DNA from: an uncultured SAR86 cluster bacterium
Lineage (GTDB): Bacteria > Pseudomonadota > Gammaproteobacteria > Magnimaribacterales > D2472
NCBI GenBank assembly: GCA_905478035.1
Contig: CAJQGX010000041.1
Coordinates: 1 to 50,894 of the forward strand
Length of the DNA stretch: 50,894 nucleotides
Reading direction: 5' to 3'
The notes beneath the pieces were generated by a model that saw nothing but the letters and a program-made list of their open reading frames with translations, made no database searches and had not been told where the DNA came from. How positions within the stretch are numbered: the first letter of the stretch is position 1; each line of letters opens with the position of its first letter. A program made the position numbers and the translations under genes. Of this stretch, positions 9,597-18,052 are shown piece by piece.

Positions 9597-11855
9597 ATGA
9601 AAGAACAAGAACAGATTAACTCTATAAGCCTTAAGCAATATGCTGAGGAGTCTTATTTAAATTATGCAATGTATGTCATTCTTGATAGAGCTTTGCCTAA
9701 TATTGGAGATGGCCTCAAGCCAGTCCAGAGAAGAATTTTATATGCCATGTCTGAGCTAGGTCTTGACGCTGGCTCTAAATACAAGAAATCTGCCAGAACT
9801 GTTGGAGATGTAATAGGTAAATTTCATCCTCATGGAGATGGAGCAGCATATGAAGCTATGGTTCTAATGGCTCAAAATTTTTCATTCAAATACCCTTTGG
9901 TTGATGGGCAGGGCAATTGGGGCTCTCAAGATGATCCAAAATCATTTGCAGCAATGAGGTATACGGAATCAAAACTAACCAAATTTGCAAATCTTTTAAT
10001 TTCTGAGCTAAAGTCTGGAACTGTTGATTGGCAGCCTAATTTTGATGGCTCTCTTTTGGAACCTATTATTTTTCCATCTAAACTCCCATCTATTCTTTTA
10101 AATGGCACATCTGGTATTGCTGTAGGAATGGCAACTGATATCCCATCACATAATATAAATGAAATTATTGATGCAACTGTTCATCTTCTTGAAAATCCAA
10201 AATCAGAATTAGATGATTTATTAAAAATAGTTAATGGGCCTGATTTTTCTAACCATTCTCCGATAATTTTAAGCAAAGATGAGCTAAAAGAAATTTATTC
10301 TACTGGAAAAGGTGGTTTCAAAGCACAAGCTTTCTGGGAGCAAGATAAAAATCAAATCATAATTAATGCTTTACCTTATCAAGCCTCTGGCTCAAAAATT
10401 TTAGAGCAAATAGCTGATCAAATGCTAAAGAAAAAAATACCAATGGTCGTCGATCTTTCAGATGAAGGAGATCATAAAGAGCCTGTAAGATTAGTTATTA
10501 CTCTGAAATCAAATAGAGTAAATGCAGAAGATGTTATGAATCATTTATTTGCATCAACTGATTTGCAAAAAAATTATAGGGTCAATATGAATTTAATTTC
10601 ACTAAAAGGTGGCCCAAAAGTTTTCTCTTTAGTCGAACTTCTAAAAGAATGGCTTGTCTTTAGAAAAAATACTGTCACTAGGAAGCTTGAACATAGACTT
10701 GATCAAGTTAATGATAGACTTCATATTCTTGAGGGCTTGCTAATTGTCTACCTTGATCTAGATAAAGTAATAAAAATTATTAGAGAATCAGACGAACCAA
10801 AAAAAGATATTATTAAAGCTTTTAAATTATCTGATATTCAAGCAAATGCAATTCTTGAAATTAGACTAAGGCAATTAGCCAAGCTGGAACAAATTAAATT
10901 AGAACAAGAGCGAGATACTTTGGTAGATGAGCAAACAGAAATAGAAAAAATCTTAAGCTCTAAGACAAGACTTAAAACCCTTATTAAAAATGAATTATTT
11001 GAGATTAAAAATGAGTTTGGAGAAGAAAGAAAGTCACCTATTAAAGACTCATCACAAGCAAAGGTTTTCTCAGATGAAGAAACACTTGTCACAGAATCAA
11101 TAACAGTAGTATTGTCAGCTGCAGGCTGGATTAGAAGTGCAAAAGGTCATGACATAGACCCAAGCTCACTTTCATATAGAGGAGAAGATACTTTACAAGA
11201 CTTTAGTAGAGGAAAGAGTAATCAGTTTTCAGTTTTCCTAGACTCTAATGGAAAGGCTTACTCACTTCCAAGTCACTCTTTGCCATCTGCAAGAGGTATG
11301 GGAGATCCCATTTCTGGAAGAGTATCTGCAGACTCGGGTGTAAAATTTATTTCTACTTTAATAGGTAATGATGAAGATAAATTCATGATCATGAATACAG
11401 CTGGTTATGGCTATATTTCAGAGTTTAAAAACATGATTTCAAATAAGAAGTCAGGCAAAGCGTTTATGAAAATTCCACATGAGGCTGAGCTTTTAAAAGC
11501 TATTAAAGTGAGAAATGATCATATGTATATTGCAGCAGTATCAAATATTGGAAGATTGCTTATCTTTAAAATTGATGAGCTGCCAGTTCTTGGAAAAGGA
11601 AAGGGCAATAAAATTATAAATATACCCACTGCTAAATTTATAGCTAAAGAGGAGTCAATGACACATGCGCAACTTGTCTCAGAAGCTAGCTCTTTAAGAA
11701 TAGAAAGTGGGAAAAGGTTTCTAACATTAAAATTGAAAGATCTTGAGAACTATATTTCAACTAGAGCGAAAAGAGGCAATATGCTTCCTCAAGGCTATAG
11801 AAAGGTAGATAAAATGGTTGAAGAGGTTGAGTTGGATATTACTGAAGACCAGTAA
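9597..11855 (+). CDS. parC: DNA topoisomerase IV subunit A
   Basis: A 752-residue breakage-reunion subunit. The catalytic tyrosine is Tyr122 (AAMRYTES), followed by PNFDGS and [14 protein letters not shown], all as in ParC. Length is ParC-like (E. coli 752). The quinolone-resistance segment reads [11 protein letters not shown]: Gly82 occupies the place of E. coli Ser80, while Glu86 matches Glu84. It forms an operon with parE and overlaps the convergent argD-like gene by 17 bp. It acts with ParE on chromosome decatenation. Confidence 0.96.
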   Translation: MKEQEQINSISLKQYAEESYLNYAMYVILDRALPNIGDGLKPVQRRILYAMSELGLDAGSKYKKSARTVGDVIGKFHPHGDGAAYEAMVLMAQNFSFKYPLVDGQGNWGSQDDPKSFAAMRYTESKLTKFANLLISELKSGTVDWQPNFDGSLLEPIIFPSKLPSILLNGTSGIAVGMATDIPSHNINEIIDATVHLLENPKSELDDLLKIVNGPDFSNHSPIILSKDELKEIYSTGKGGFKAQAFWEQDKNQIIINALPYQASGSKILEQIADQMLKKKIPMVVDLSDEGDHKEPVRLVITLKSNRVNAEDVMNHLFASTDLQKNYRVNMNLISLKGGPKVFSLVELLKEWLVFRKNTVTRKLEHRLDQVNDRLHILEGLLIVYLDLDKVIKIIRESDEPKKDIIKAFKLSDIQANAILEIRLRQLAKLEQIKLEQERDTLVDEQTEIEKILSSKTRLKTLIKNELFEIKNEFGEERKSPIKDSSQAKVFSDEETLVTESITVVLSAAGWIRSAKGHDIDPSSLSYRGEDTLQDFSRGKSNQFSVFLDSNGKAYSLPSHSLPSARGMGDPISGRVSADSGVKFISTLIGNDEDKFMIMNTAGYGYISEFKNMISNKKSGKAFMKIPHEAELLKAIKVRNDHMYIAAVSNIGRLLIFKIDELPVLGKGKGNKIINIPTAKFIAKEESMTHAQLVSEASSLRIESGKRFLTLKLKDLENYISTRAKRGNMLPQGYRKVDKMVEEVELDITEDQ

Positions 11856-13038
11856 TTGTCTTTTCAAATATTTTTAAGCCTTCATCAATCAGTTTATTTT
11901 CTATAATTAAACTTGGTGAAAACCTAACCGTACTTGGGTTAGCCTTTAAAATCATCAAACCATTTTGATGAGATTCTCTTATCAAGTCATCAACCGAAAT
12001 ATTACTTTTTTTATTAAGTTCAACTCCAATCCAAAGTCCAGCAGAAGTTATCTTTTCAAAACAATCGTGCTTAGTATTAATTCTATTTAATATTTTAATA
12101 AACCTAGTTTCTTTTTTTCTAACTTGATTTAAAAATGACTTCTTTGAAGTTATATCTACAACTTTGTTGCCAATTGAGCATGCTATTGGACCTCCACCAA
12201 ATGTAGTTCCATGAGATCCAACAGTCATATATTTTGATATTTTATTAGTTGTAAGAATGCCACCTAATGGAAAGCCATTCGAAATACCTTTTGCAAAGCA
12301 AAGAATATCTGGCTTGATATTAAATTGTTCGTATGCGAAGAATGTTCCAGTTCTGCCAATACCAGATTGAACCTCATCAATAATAATCACAGCATTATAC
12401 TTTTTTGAGAGTTGTTTTATTTTGTTGATAAATGCTTTATCAGCCTTTGTTATGCCAGACTGCCATTGAACCAATTCAAGAATCACAGCAGCTGTTTTGT
12501 CTGAAAAAATATTCTCTAAATTATCAATATCATTATATGGATGATTTTTAATTCCCTTGGGTAGAGGAGCAAAACCATCAATAAGGTGCTTTGCTTTTGC
12601 TAAGGCAATGCCGAGCATGGTACGACCATGAAAAGAAGTAGTAAATGAGATCACCTCATTTTTATTTTTATCAATCTTCGATGAGCAAAATTTTCTTGCT
12701 ATTTTAACTGCTGCTTCAATTGCTTCAGCACCAGAGTTACAGAAAAATACCTTATCGGCAAAAGATTTTTGGCAAAGTTTTTTTGCAAGAGTAACAGATG
12801 GCTCATTGATATATAGGTTTGATAAATGCCATAGCTCCTCTGATTGCTTTTTAAGGACAGTTATTAAATCTTTATTTGAGTGACCCAGATTTGTAACAGC
12901 AATCCCTGCAGTAAAATCAATGTACTTTTGATTATTTAGATCCCAAACATGTGAACCTTTTGCTTTTTTTACAACAAAATTAGCCGGTGCATAAAAAGGC
13001 ACCATATAATTATCATATTCATTAATTATTTTTTTCAT
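11839..13038 (-). CDS. argD: Acetylornithine/class III aminotransferase
   Basis: A 399-residue fold-type I PLP enzyme, probably acetylornithine (or succinyl-DAP) aminotransferase in arginine/lysine synthesis. CNSGAEA lies at 100-106, [14 protein letters not shown] at 218-231 and the PLP-binding Lys250 in [13 protein letters not shown]. The usually conserved EPxQGEGG loop reads ELVQWQSG at 188-195, so the glutamate-switch residue appears to be Gln193; the substrate assignment is therefore less secure. The ATG follows a TACAAT by 6 nt with no ribosome site, and the divergent DUF2244 gene begins only 14 nt away. It overlaps parC by 17 bp. Confidence 0.82.
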   Translation of the reverse strand: MKKIINEYDNYMVPFYAPANFVVKKAKGSHVWDLNNQKYIDFTAGIAVTNLGHSNKDLITVLKKQSEELWHLSNLYINEPSVTLAKKLCQKSFADKVFFCNSGAEAIEAAVKIARKFCSSKIDKNKNEVISFTTSFHGRTMLGIALAKAKHLIDGFAPLPKGIKNHPYNDIDNLENIFSDKTAAVILELVQWQSGITKADKAFINKIKQLSKKYNAVIIIDEVQSGIGRTGTFFAYEQFNIKPDILCFAKGISNGFPLGGILTTNKISKYMTVGSHGTTFGGGPIACSIGNKVVDITSKKSFLNQVRKKETRFIKILNRINTKHDCFEKITSAGLWIGVELNKKSNISVDDLIRESHQNGLMILKANPSTVRFSPSLIIENKLIDEGLKIFEKTITGLQ

Positions 13039-13041
13039 AAA

Positions 13042-13050
13042 TATATTGTA
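13042..13050. promoter_or_regulatory. Overlapping divergent -10 elements in a 14-bp gap
   Basis: Plus-strand TATATT (13042-13047) lies 5 nt before the GTG of the DUF2244 gene. Minus-strand TACAAT (13045-13050) lies 6 nt before the ATG of argD. The two overlap, and neither gene has a Shine-Dalgarno sequence. Both -35 regions would lie inside the opposite gene and are weak. Confidence 0.4.
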
Positions 13051-13052
13051 TC

Positions 13053-13553
13053 GTGGTTTCAGTTCAAAAAATAAATGATCAAAAATTCCTAATTTCTATT
13101 AAACCAAATAGCTCACTTGTTGGTGTTAATAGATTAATATTTATATCTAGCATCTCTTTGGTCTGTGGGGGTATAGCATTGATATTTTTCTTTTTAGGAG
13201 CAACTCTCATTCTACCTTTTGCAGGATTAGAGTTAGGGATATTATTCACTGCTTTTTATTTGAGCTTTAAATGGAGTGATAAAAAAGAAAAGATATTCCT
13301 TTCACAAGACTTAGTGACCATAGAAAAAGGGACCAACTATGCAGAATATAAATGGGAGGAATTCAGGTCATTTACATCATTTGAGGTTACAAAAGATAGA
13401 AGGCAAGAACTTAAGCTAAGCTTTAGATCTAAAGGACAAAATATTGAAGTAGGTAAATTTTTAAATGAAGAAGATAAAATACTTTTGAAAGATGAGATAT
13501 CTTTAATTATCGAAACATTAAATTTAGAATCTTTTTCAAGTCCAGGGCCCTAA
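13053..13553 (+). CDS. DUF2244 family integral membrane protein
   Basis: A 166-residue protein starting at GTG. An IKPNSSL motif near residues 16-22 is followed by two adjacent transmembrane helices (about 27-47 and 50-70) and a polar C-terminal domain with predicted beta strands; this matches DUF2244. Function is unknown; homologues are often near respiratory genes. It overlaps the convergent phosphofructokinase by 18 bp. No ribosome site precedes the start. Confidence 0.75.
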   Translation: MVSVQKINDQKFLISIKPNSSLVGVNRLIFISSISLVCGGIALIFFFLGATLILPFAGLELGILFTAFYLSFKWSDKKEKIFLSQDLVTIEKGTNYAEYKWEEFRSFTSFEVTKDRRQELKLSFRSKGQNIEVGKFLNEEDKILLKDEISLIIETLNLESFSSPGP

Positions 13554-14786
13554 CTTCTTTTTTACCTCAACTAATTTCAAATCTTTAATTTCAGGTATCC
13601 CATTTTTGAATTTAGGAAATGATTCTCCTTGAATAAGAGGCTGTAAATATTCAACTGCTTTAGGCGTAACATCCATACCATTTTTAGATATATATGATTT
13701 TGGTAATTTTTTCTCTAAGTTTGCTATTTTTGATAATGGTGCTGGTTCAATCTTCCAAGTATATTTTTTACCCTTACCTCTTACAATAATTGGCATGACA
13801 CCATTCATACCCTTTACGGCATATTGAATTGCTTTAATTCCAACTCCCATTGCTTGATCTAAATCTGTTTTAGAAGAAATGTGGCGTGCGCTTCGCTGAA
13901 GATAGTCTGATACAGCCCAATGGTTTTTCATTTTTAACTTATCTGTGATTAGATTTGCAATATAAGGTGCAACTCCACCAAGTTGAGCATGACCAAATGC
14001 ATCTTTTGTATCTGCTTCAGCAAGGAATTTATTTTTATTATTTTTAAGACCCTCTGATACAACGACAACACAGTAACCATTTCTACTTACAGTTTTTTTT
14101 ACTTGGCCTAGAAATTTCTTTTGATTAAAAATTACTTCAGGCAATAAAATTATATGAGGAGCATCTCCTTTATTTTTTCTAGCAAGAGAAGATGAGGCTG
14201 CCATCCACCCAGCATGCCTTCCCATAACCTCTAGTATAAAAACTTTTGTTGATGTTGCAGCCATTGATTTTACATCAAGCGAAGCTTCCATTGTGGATGT
14301 TGCAATATACTTAGCAGCAGAGCCAAATCCAGGACAGCAATCAGTTAAAACTAGGTCATTATCAACAGTTTTTGGAATAGCTATACAGTTTATTGGGTAG
14401 TTTAATTTTTTACTTATCTGAGAGACCTTGAATGCTGTATCTGCAGAGTCATTTCCACCATTATAAAAAAAATATCCAATATTATGAGCCTTAAAAACTT
14501 CAATTAATCTCTTGTATTCTTTTTTATTAGACTCAAAATCTTTTAATTTGAATCTACATGAGCCAAAAGCTCCACCAGCTCTTGATTGTAATGACTCTAT
14601 TGCCGAAATTGATTCTTTAGATGTGTCTATTAAATCCTCATTTAGGGCGCCAAGTATTCCATTTTTACCTGCAAAAATTTTTCCAATATTTTTATGTTTC
14701 CTTGCTTCTAATATTAAAGCGCTAGCTGTTGCATTAATAACCGAAGTTACCCCGCCAGATTGCGCATAAAATGCATTTTTTTTCAT
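13536..14786 (-). CDS. Pyrophosphate-type 6-phosphofructokinase
   Basis: A 416-residue phosphofructokinase. Start chosen at 14786, where GGAG lies 5 nt upstream; a longer in-frame extension to 14876 would run into mpl and looks unlike the family. The phosphoryl-donor site reads GGNDS (110-114) and the active site PKTVDND (138-144) with catalytic Asp142. The Lys139 in PKT, in place of Gly in ATP enzymes, is the established mark of PPi-dependent PFK; GGDD is usual there, so the Asn112 is odd. It also has MGRHAGWMA. A PPi enzyme would make this glycolytic step reversible and save ATP. Confidence 0.88.
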   Translation of the reverse strand: MKKNAFYAQSGGVTSVINATASALILEARKHKNIGKIFAGKNGILGALNEDLIDTSKESISAIESLQSRAGGAFGSCRFKLKDFESNKKEYKRLIEVFKAHNIGYFFYNGGNDSADTAFKVSQISKKLNYPINCIAIPKTVDNDLVLTDCCPGFGSAAKYIATSTMEASLDVKSMAATSTKVFILEVMGRHAGWMAASSSLARKNKGDAPHIILLPEVIFNQKKFLGQVKKTVSRNGYCVVVVSEGLKNNKNKFLAEADTKDAFGHAQLGGVAPYIANLITDKLKMKNHWAVSDYLQRSARHISSKTDLDQAMGVGIKAIQYAVKGMNGVMPIIVRGKGKKYTWKIEPAPLSKIANLEKKLPKSYISKNGMDVTPKAVEYLQPLIQGESFPKFKNGIPEIKDLKLVEVKKKLGPWT

Positions 14787-14804
14787 TTTTTCTCCACAAA
14801 AGTA

Positions 14805-14832
14805 TTGAAATAAATATATGTAAAGTATTATA
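14805..14832. promoter_or_regulatory. Divergent promoters for mpl (+) and phosphofructokinase (-)
   Basis: For mpl, TTGAAA (14805-14810) and TATTAT (14826-14831) are 15 nt apart, with the ATG 7 nt after the -10. For the phosphofructokinase, a perfect minus-strand TATAAT (14827-14832) overlaps it, giving a leader of roughly 34 nt with a GGAG site. The two promoters should compete for polymerase. Confidence 0.5.
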
Positions 14833-14838
14833 ACTAAT

Positions 14839-16146
14839 ATGCGTATACATATTCTAGGAATCTGCGGAACCTTCATGGGAGGACTTGCGCAGATACTTAA
14901 AGAGTCAGGGCATGTGATATCCGGATCAGATATTCAATTTTATCCTCCAATGTCAGACTATCTCAAAAATTTTGATATAGAAATGATAGAGGGTTATAGA
15001 GTTGAGAATTTACCAGATGCTGATTTGTATATTATTGGAAATGCTCTTTCAAGAGGAAACGATTCTGTTGAGCATATTCTATCTAATTCTCTTCCTTTTA
15101 AGTCTGGTCCAGAGATGCTTGGAGAGATTTTAAAAGAGAAAAAAGTTTTGGCTGTATCAGGCACGCATGGCAAAACCACTACCTCATATATGCTTACACA
15201 CATTTTGTTAAAGCAGGGCAGAGATGTTGGGTTTTTGGTTGGCGGAATATCTAACAACATAACTGGATCAGCATCACTTGGTTCTGATAAAACTTTTGTT
15301 ATTGAGGCTGATGAGTATGATTCTGCATTTTTTGATAAAAGATCAAAATTTATCCATTACTCACCAAGCACTATAGTTATTAATAATATGGAGTTTGATC
15401 ATGCAGATATTTTTAATAATCTTGATGACATTAAAAGACAATTTCATCACCTAATAAAAATAATTCCATCAGATGGAAATATTATCTATTTTGGTGATGA
15501 TAAAAACTCTAAAGATTTAATTAATATGGGTGTTTGGTCGCATGAAATAGTTATCAATAATGGATCTATTAAAGCTGATTATTTGAATAAGGTACTGGTT
15601 TATAAAGAAAAGAGATATTCATTAAATGAGCTTCCCTTAATTGGGGAACATAATTTTAAGAATTATATTGCAGCAGTCCTAGCTGCAAAAACAGATGGTA
15701 TTGAAATCGAAGACTCTCTAAACTCATTGAAAAGTTTTAATGGCGTTAAGAGAAGAATGGAATTTAAAGGTAATTTTGATGGTATAGAAATTTATGATGA
15801 CTTTGCACACCATCCAACAGCAATAGAGCTTAGTTCCGATGCTCTAAGATTGAAATACCCAACAAAGAAAATTCTTGGATTGATAGAGTTGGGCTCAAAT
15901 ACTATGGCCTCCGGATCTCATGGCTTGTCTTTAGTGGGCGCTGTTCAATCTTTAAATCATTCAATTTGGCTAGATCATAATGATGTATTAAAAGATGCTG
16001 ATAATATTCTTCAATTTAATAATGGTGAAGATTTTATTTCTTCTGCAATAAACTTGATTTCAGATTATGATGTTGTTGTTTTAATGACTAATAAAGATAG
16101 CCAAAAAATACTTAAACCAATTATAAATTCTCTTGAAAAAAAGTAA
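14839..16146 (+). CDS. mpl: UDP-N-acetylmuramate:L-alanyl-gamma-D-glutamyl-meso-diaminopimelate ligase
   Basis: A 435-residue Mur-ligase that attaches the recycled murein tripeptide directly to UDP-MurNAc. It has the N-terminal HILGICGTFMGGLA nucleotide motif, the ATP P-loop GTHGKTTT (108-115), EADEYDSAFFDKRSKF and the C-terminal DDFAHHPTAIE segment, which distinguish Mpl from MurC. Length is slightly below the usual 450 or so. There is no ribosome site; TATTAT lies 7 nt upstream of the ATG. The next gene overlaps it by 14 bp. Its presence shows that this cell recycles peptidoglycan. Confidence 0.93.
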   Translation: MRIHILGICGTFMGGLAQILKESGHVISGSDIQFYPPMSDYLKNFDIEMIEGYRVENLPDADLYIIGNALSRGNDSVEHILSNSLPFKSGPEMLGEILKEKKVLAVSGTHGKTTTSYMLTHILLKQGRDVGFLVGGISNNITGSASLGSDKTFVIEADEYDSAFFDKRSKFIHYSPSTIVINNMEFDHADIFNNLDDIKRQFHHLIKIIPSDGNIIYFGDDKNSKDLINMGVWSHEIVINNGSIKADYLNKVLVYKEKRYSLNELPLIGEHNFKNYIAAVLAAKTDGIEIEDSLNSLKSFNGVKRRMEFKGNFDGIEIYDDFAHHPTAIELSSDALRLKYPTKKILGLIELGSNTMASGSHGLSLVGAVQSLNHSIWLDHNDVLKDADNILQFNNGEDFISSAINLISDYDVVVLMTNKDSQKILKPIINSLEKK

Positions 16147-16723
16147 CTTACCAGTTTTTCCCCTAGGCATTGTTGCACTTCCTGGTAGCATTCAATCTCT
16201 TCAAATTTTTGAACCAAGGTACATTCAGATGGTTAAAACTTGCTTATCTGAAAATCATGGCTTCGTTATTGTATTAAGTTCAAACTCTGACAATGATCAT
16301 GATTTTTCTTTTTCAAAAAAAGGCACCTTTGTTGAAATTATAGATTTTAATAACTTACCAAATGGCCTGCTGGGCATAACCGTAAAATCTATTAACAAAG
16401 TTGTTATTAATAATATTTTTCAATTAGAAGATGGCTTACATATTGCAGATACAAAACCTGAAATTGATCCAGAAGTTGATGATCAAGCTGTATTAGCAGA
16501 ATACCCTGAAATTTCTAGTATCCTTACTCAACTTATCAAGCATCCTAGAATAAGCGATCTTCCAATGAACGTTGATTTTAGTTCTGCTGACTCAGTTGCT
16601 TATCACTTAGCTGGATTAATACCCCTTAGCTCAGATGAGAAACAAAAATTACTTGAAGCATTTGATGCAACTCAAAGAATGAGAATCCTTTCTGATTATA
16701 TCGAAAGAATTTCTACTGCTTAG
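16133..16723 (+). CDS. LON substrate-binding domain protein (Lon N-terminal domain only)
   Basis: A 196-residue protein resembling the N-terminal domain of Lon protease without ATPase or protease parts. The LPVFPLGIVALPGSIQSLQIFEPRYIQMV pattern near the start (residues 5-33) is typical of the YcbL/'peptidase S16 N-terminal' group. Function is unknown, perhaps substrate binding. It overlaps mpl by 14 bp, so translation is probably coupled, and it ends 6 bp from the convergent small membrane protein gene. Confidence 0.83.
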   Translation: MKKSNLPVFPLGIVALPGSIQSLQIFEPRYIQMVKTCLSENHGFVIVLSSNSDNDHDFSFSKKGTFVEIIDFNNLPNGLLGITVKSINKVVINNIFQLEDGLHIADTKPEIDPEVDDQAVLAEYPEISSILTQLIKHPRISDLPMNVDFSSADSVAYHLAGLIPLSSDEKQKLLEAFDATQRMRILSDYIERISTA

Positions 16724-16729
16724 ACCATT

Positions 16730-17131
16730 TTATTTAAGAATAATTGGTGCCTTATTGGATTTTGCTCGAAGCCAATTGATGGATTTAAAAATAGCTGGAA
16801 TTTCTATAAACCTTTTTTCAATATAGTATTTTCCTGGATAATTGCTGAGCATCAGACCAATAATAATTGTAAAGAGTCCCTGACCAGGTAAAACTAGCAT
16901 CATAATTCCTCCAATAATTAGTGAGTACCCTATGGTATTTTTTATTAATAAGACCAAGCACCACAGAAAAAAATTCTTCTTTTTGAATGAAGACTCCTCT
17001 TTATTAATGAAGTAGTCACTTGGTATCAAGCCCGCTAGCCATCTCATACTCACGAGACTAAATAAAAAAATAAATAAAGATACAGAACTAAGCCAAAGTA
17101 TAAGAGTTTTATATGACTCAAAAAAAATCAT
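16730..17131 (-). CDS. Small membrane protein, PGPGW-like family
   Basis: A 133-residue protein with an N-terminal transmembrane helix (about 9-30) and two further hydrophobic stretches around residues 58-95. The LVLPGQGLFTIIIGLML segment resembles the conserved core of the PGPGW (putative transmembrane) family. The C-terminal tail is basic. Function unknown. It stands alone on the minus strand, divergent from rsfS across a 111-bp gap that also contains a small hairpin (CTAAAA/TTTTAG near 17203-17220). Confidence 0.6.
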   Translation of the reverse strand: MIFFESYKTLILWLSSVSLFIFLFSLVSMRWLAGLIPSDYFINKEESSFKKKNFFLWCLVLLIKNTIGYSLIIGGIMMLVLPGQGLFTIIIGLMLSNYPGKYYIEKRFIEIPAIFKSINWLRAKSNKAPIILK

Positions 17132-17242
17132 GATAGTATTTAGACTATTAAATTCGATAATTACCCACCTTTTTATTTAATAATGATTTAGTATAGCAAG
17201 GACTAAAAAATAAATTTTAGTATTTAAAAAACTTACAATATT

Positions 17243-17581
17243 TTGTCAAACAAAGCCTTAAATGATATCTGTACTGAGACTCTCAGTGACAATAAAGCAG
17301 AGAATGTTCTTTCACTCGATATTAAAGGAATCTCATCCTTTGCTGATAATATTATTATTGCAACTGCAAATTCAAATAGACATGCTAAGTCATTATCTGA
17401 AAAGCTTGTTGAAGAAATTAAAGCCAATAAAATTAGTATATTGGGAGTAGAGGGTAAAATAGAATCGGGCTGGATTTTAGTAGATTGTGGGGAAGTAGTT
17501 GTTAATATTATGAAGAATGAAATCAGAGAGTTTTATGACTTAGAAGGTCTATGGGGTGAAAATACACTCATTGATTCGTAG
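17243..17581 (+). CDS. rsfS: Ribosomal silencing factor RsfS
   Basis: A 112-residue protein (E. coli 105) that binds L14 and blocks subunit joining under starvation. It starts at TTG: the encoded MSNKALNDI aligns directly with the E. coli N terminus, while the only nearby ATG is in another frame. Conserved features are LDIKGISSFADNIIIATANSNRHAKSL (residues 24-50) and GVEGKIESGWILVDCGEVVVNIM, followed by FYDLEGLW. It is the first gene of the rsfS-rlmH-mrdA-mrdB-mltB-dacA run, and rlmH follows after 6 nt. Confidence 0.93.
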   Translation: MSNKALNDICTETLSDNKAENVLSLDIKGISSFADNIIIATANSNRHAKSLSEKLVEEIKANKISILGVEGKIESGWILVDCGEVVVNIMKNEIREFYDLEGLWGENTLIDS

Positions 17582-17587
17582 AACTAG

Positions 17588-18052
17588 ATGATATTAACCA
17601 TAATTAGCGTTGGTAATCAGCCTTCAACTTGGGAAATAACAGGACTCGATTATTATACTAAGCAGCTGCCTAAAGAGTTAAAACTAAACTTTATAAATGT
17701 TAAAGGTCAGCAGCATCCAAAAAGATCTATAGAGGAGGTTCTCAGGCTTGAATCTAAGTTAATCTCATCAAAAATAGATAAAAATAGCTATATTGTCTGC
17801 TGGGATTCTAAGGGTAAGGAACTCAACAATCACCAATTCAGTAAATTTTTTGAACAATCTATGATTGAAAATAGAAAACTTTATTTTATTATTGGCGGCT
17901 CTTTTGGAATTCCAAGTGACATCCTTGAAAAATCTCATAAAATAATTTCAGTTTCAAATTTTACTTTCCCTCACAGGCTTTTTAAAATTGTTCTTGTAGA
18001 GCAGATCTATAGATCATTCTCAATTATTAACAATCTTCCATATCACAAATGA
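17588..18052 (+). CDS. rlmH: 23S rRNA pseudouridine-1915 N3-methyltransferase
   Basis: A 154-residue SPOUT methyltransferase (E. coli 155) that methylates pseudouridine 1915 in helix 69 of 23S rRNA. The trefoil-knot SAM site is seen in YFIIGGSFGIPSDI (about residues 97-110), and the conserved C terminus ends in YRSFSIINNLPYHK. It sits next to rsfS, as in most gammaproteobacteria, and overlaps mrdA by 4 bp. Confidence 0.96.
   Translation: MILTIISVGNQPSTWEITGLDYYTKQLPKELKLNFINVKGQQHPKRSIEEVLRLESKLISSKIDKNSYIVCWDSKGKELNNHQFSKFFEQSMIENRKLYFIIGGSFGIPSDILEKSHKIISVSNFTFPHRLFKIVLVEQIYRSFSIINNLPYHK

Noticed and set aside
14787-14876. 30-residue N-terminal extension of the phosphofructokinase
   Set aside because: It would overlap the mpl coding region, is hydrophobic and unlike the family, whereas the ATG at 14786 has a GGAG site 5 nt upstream.
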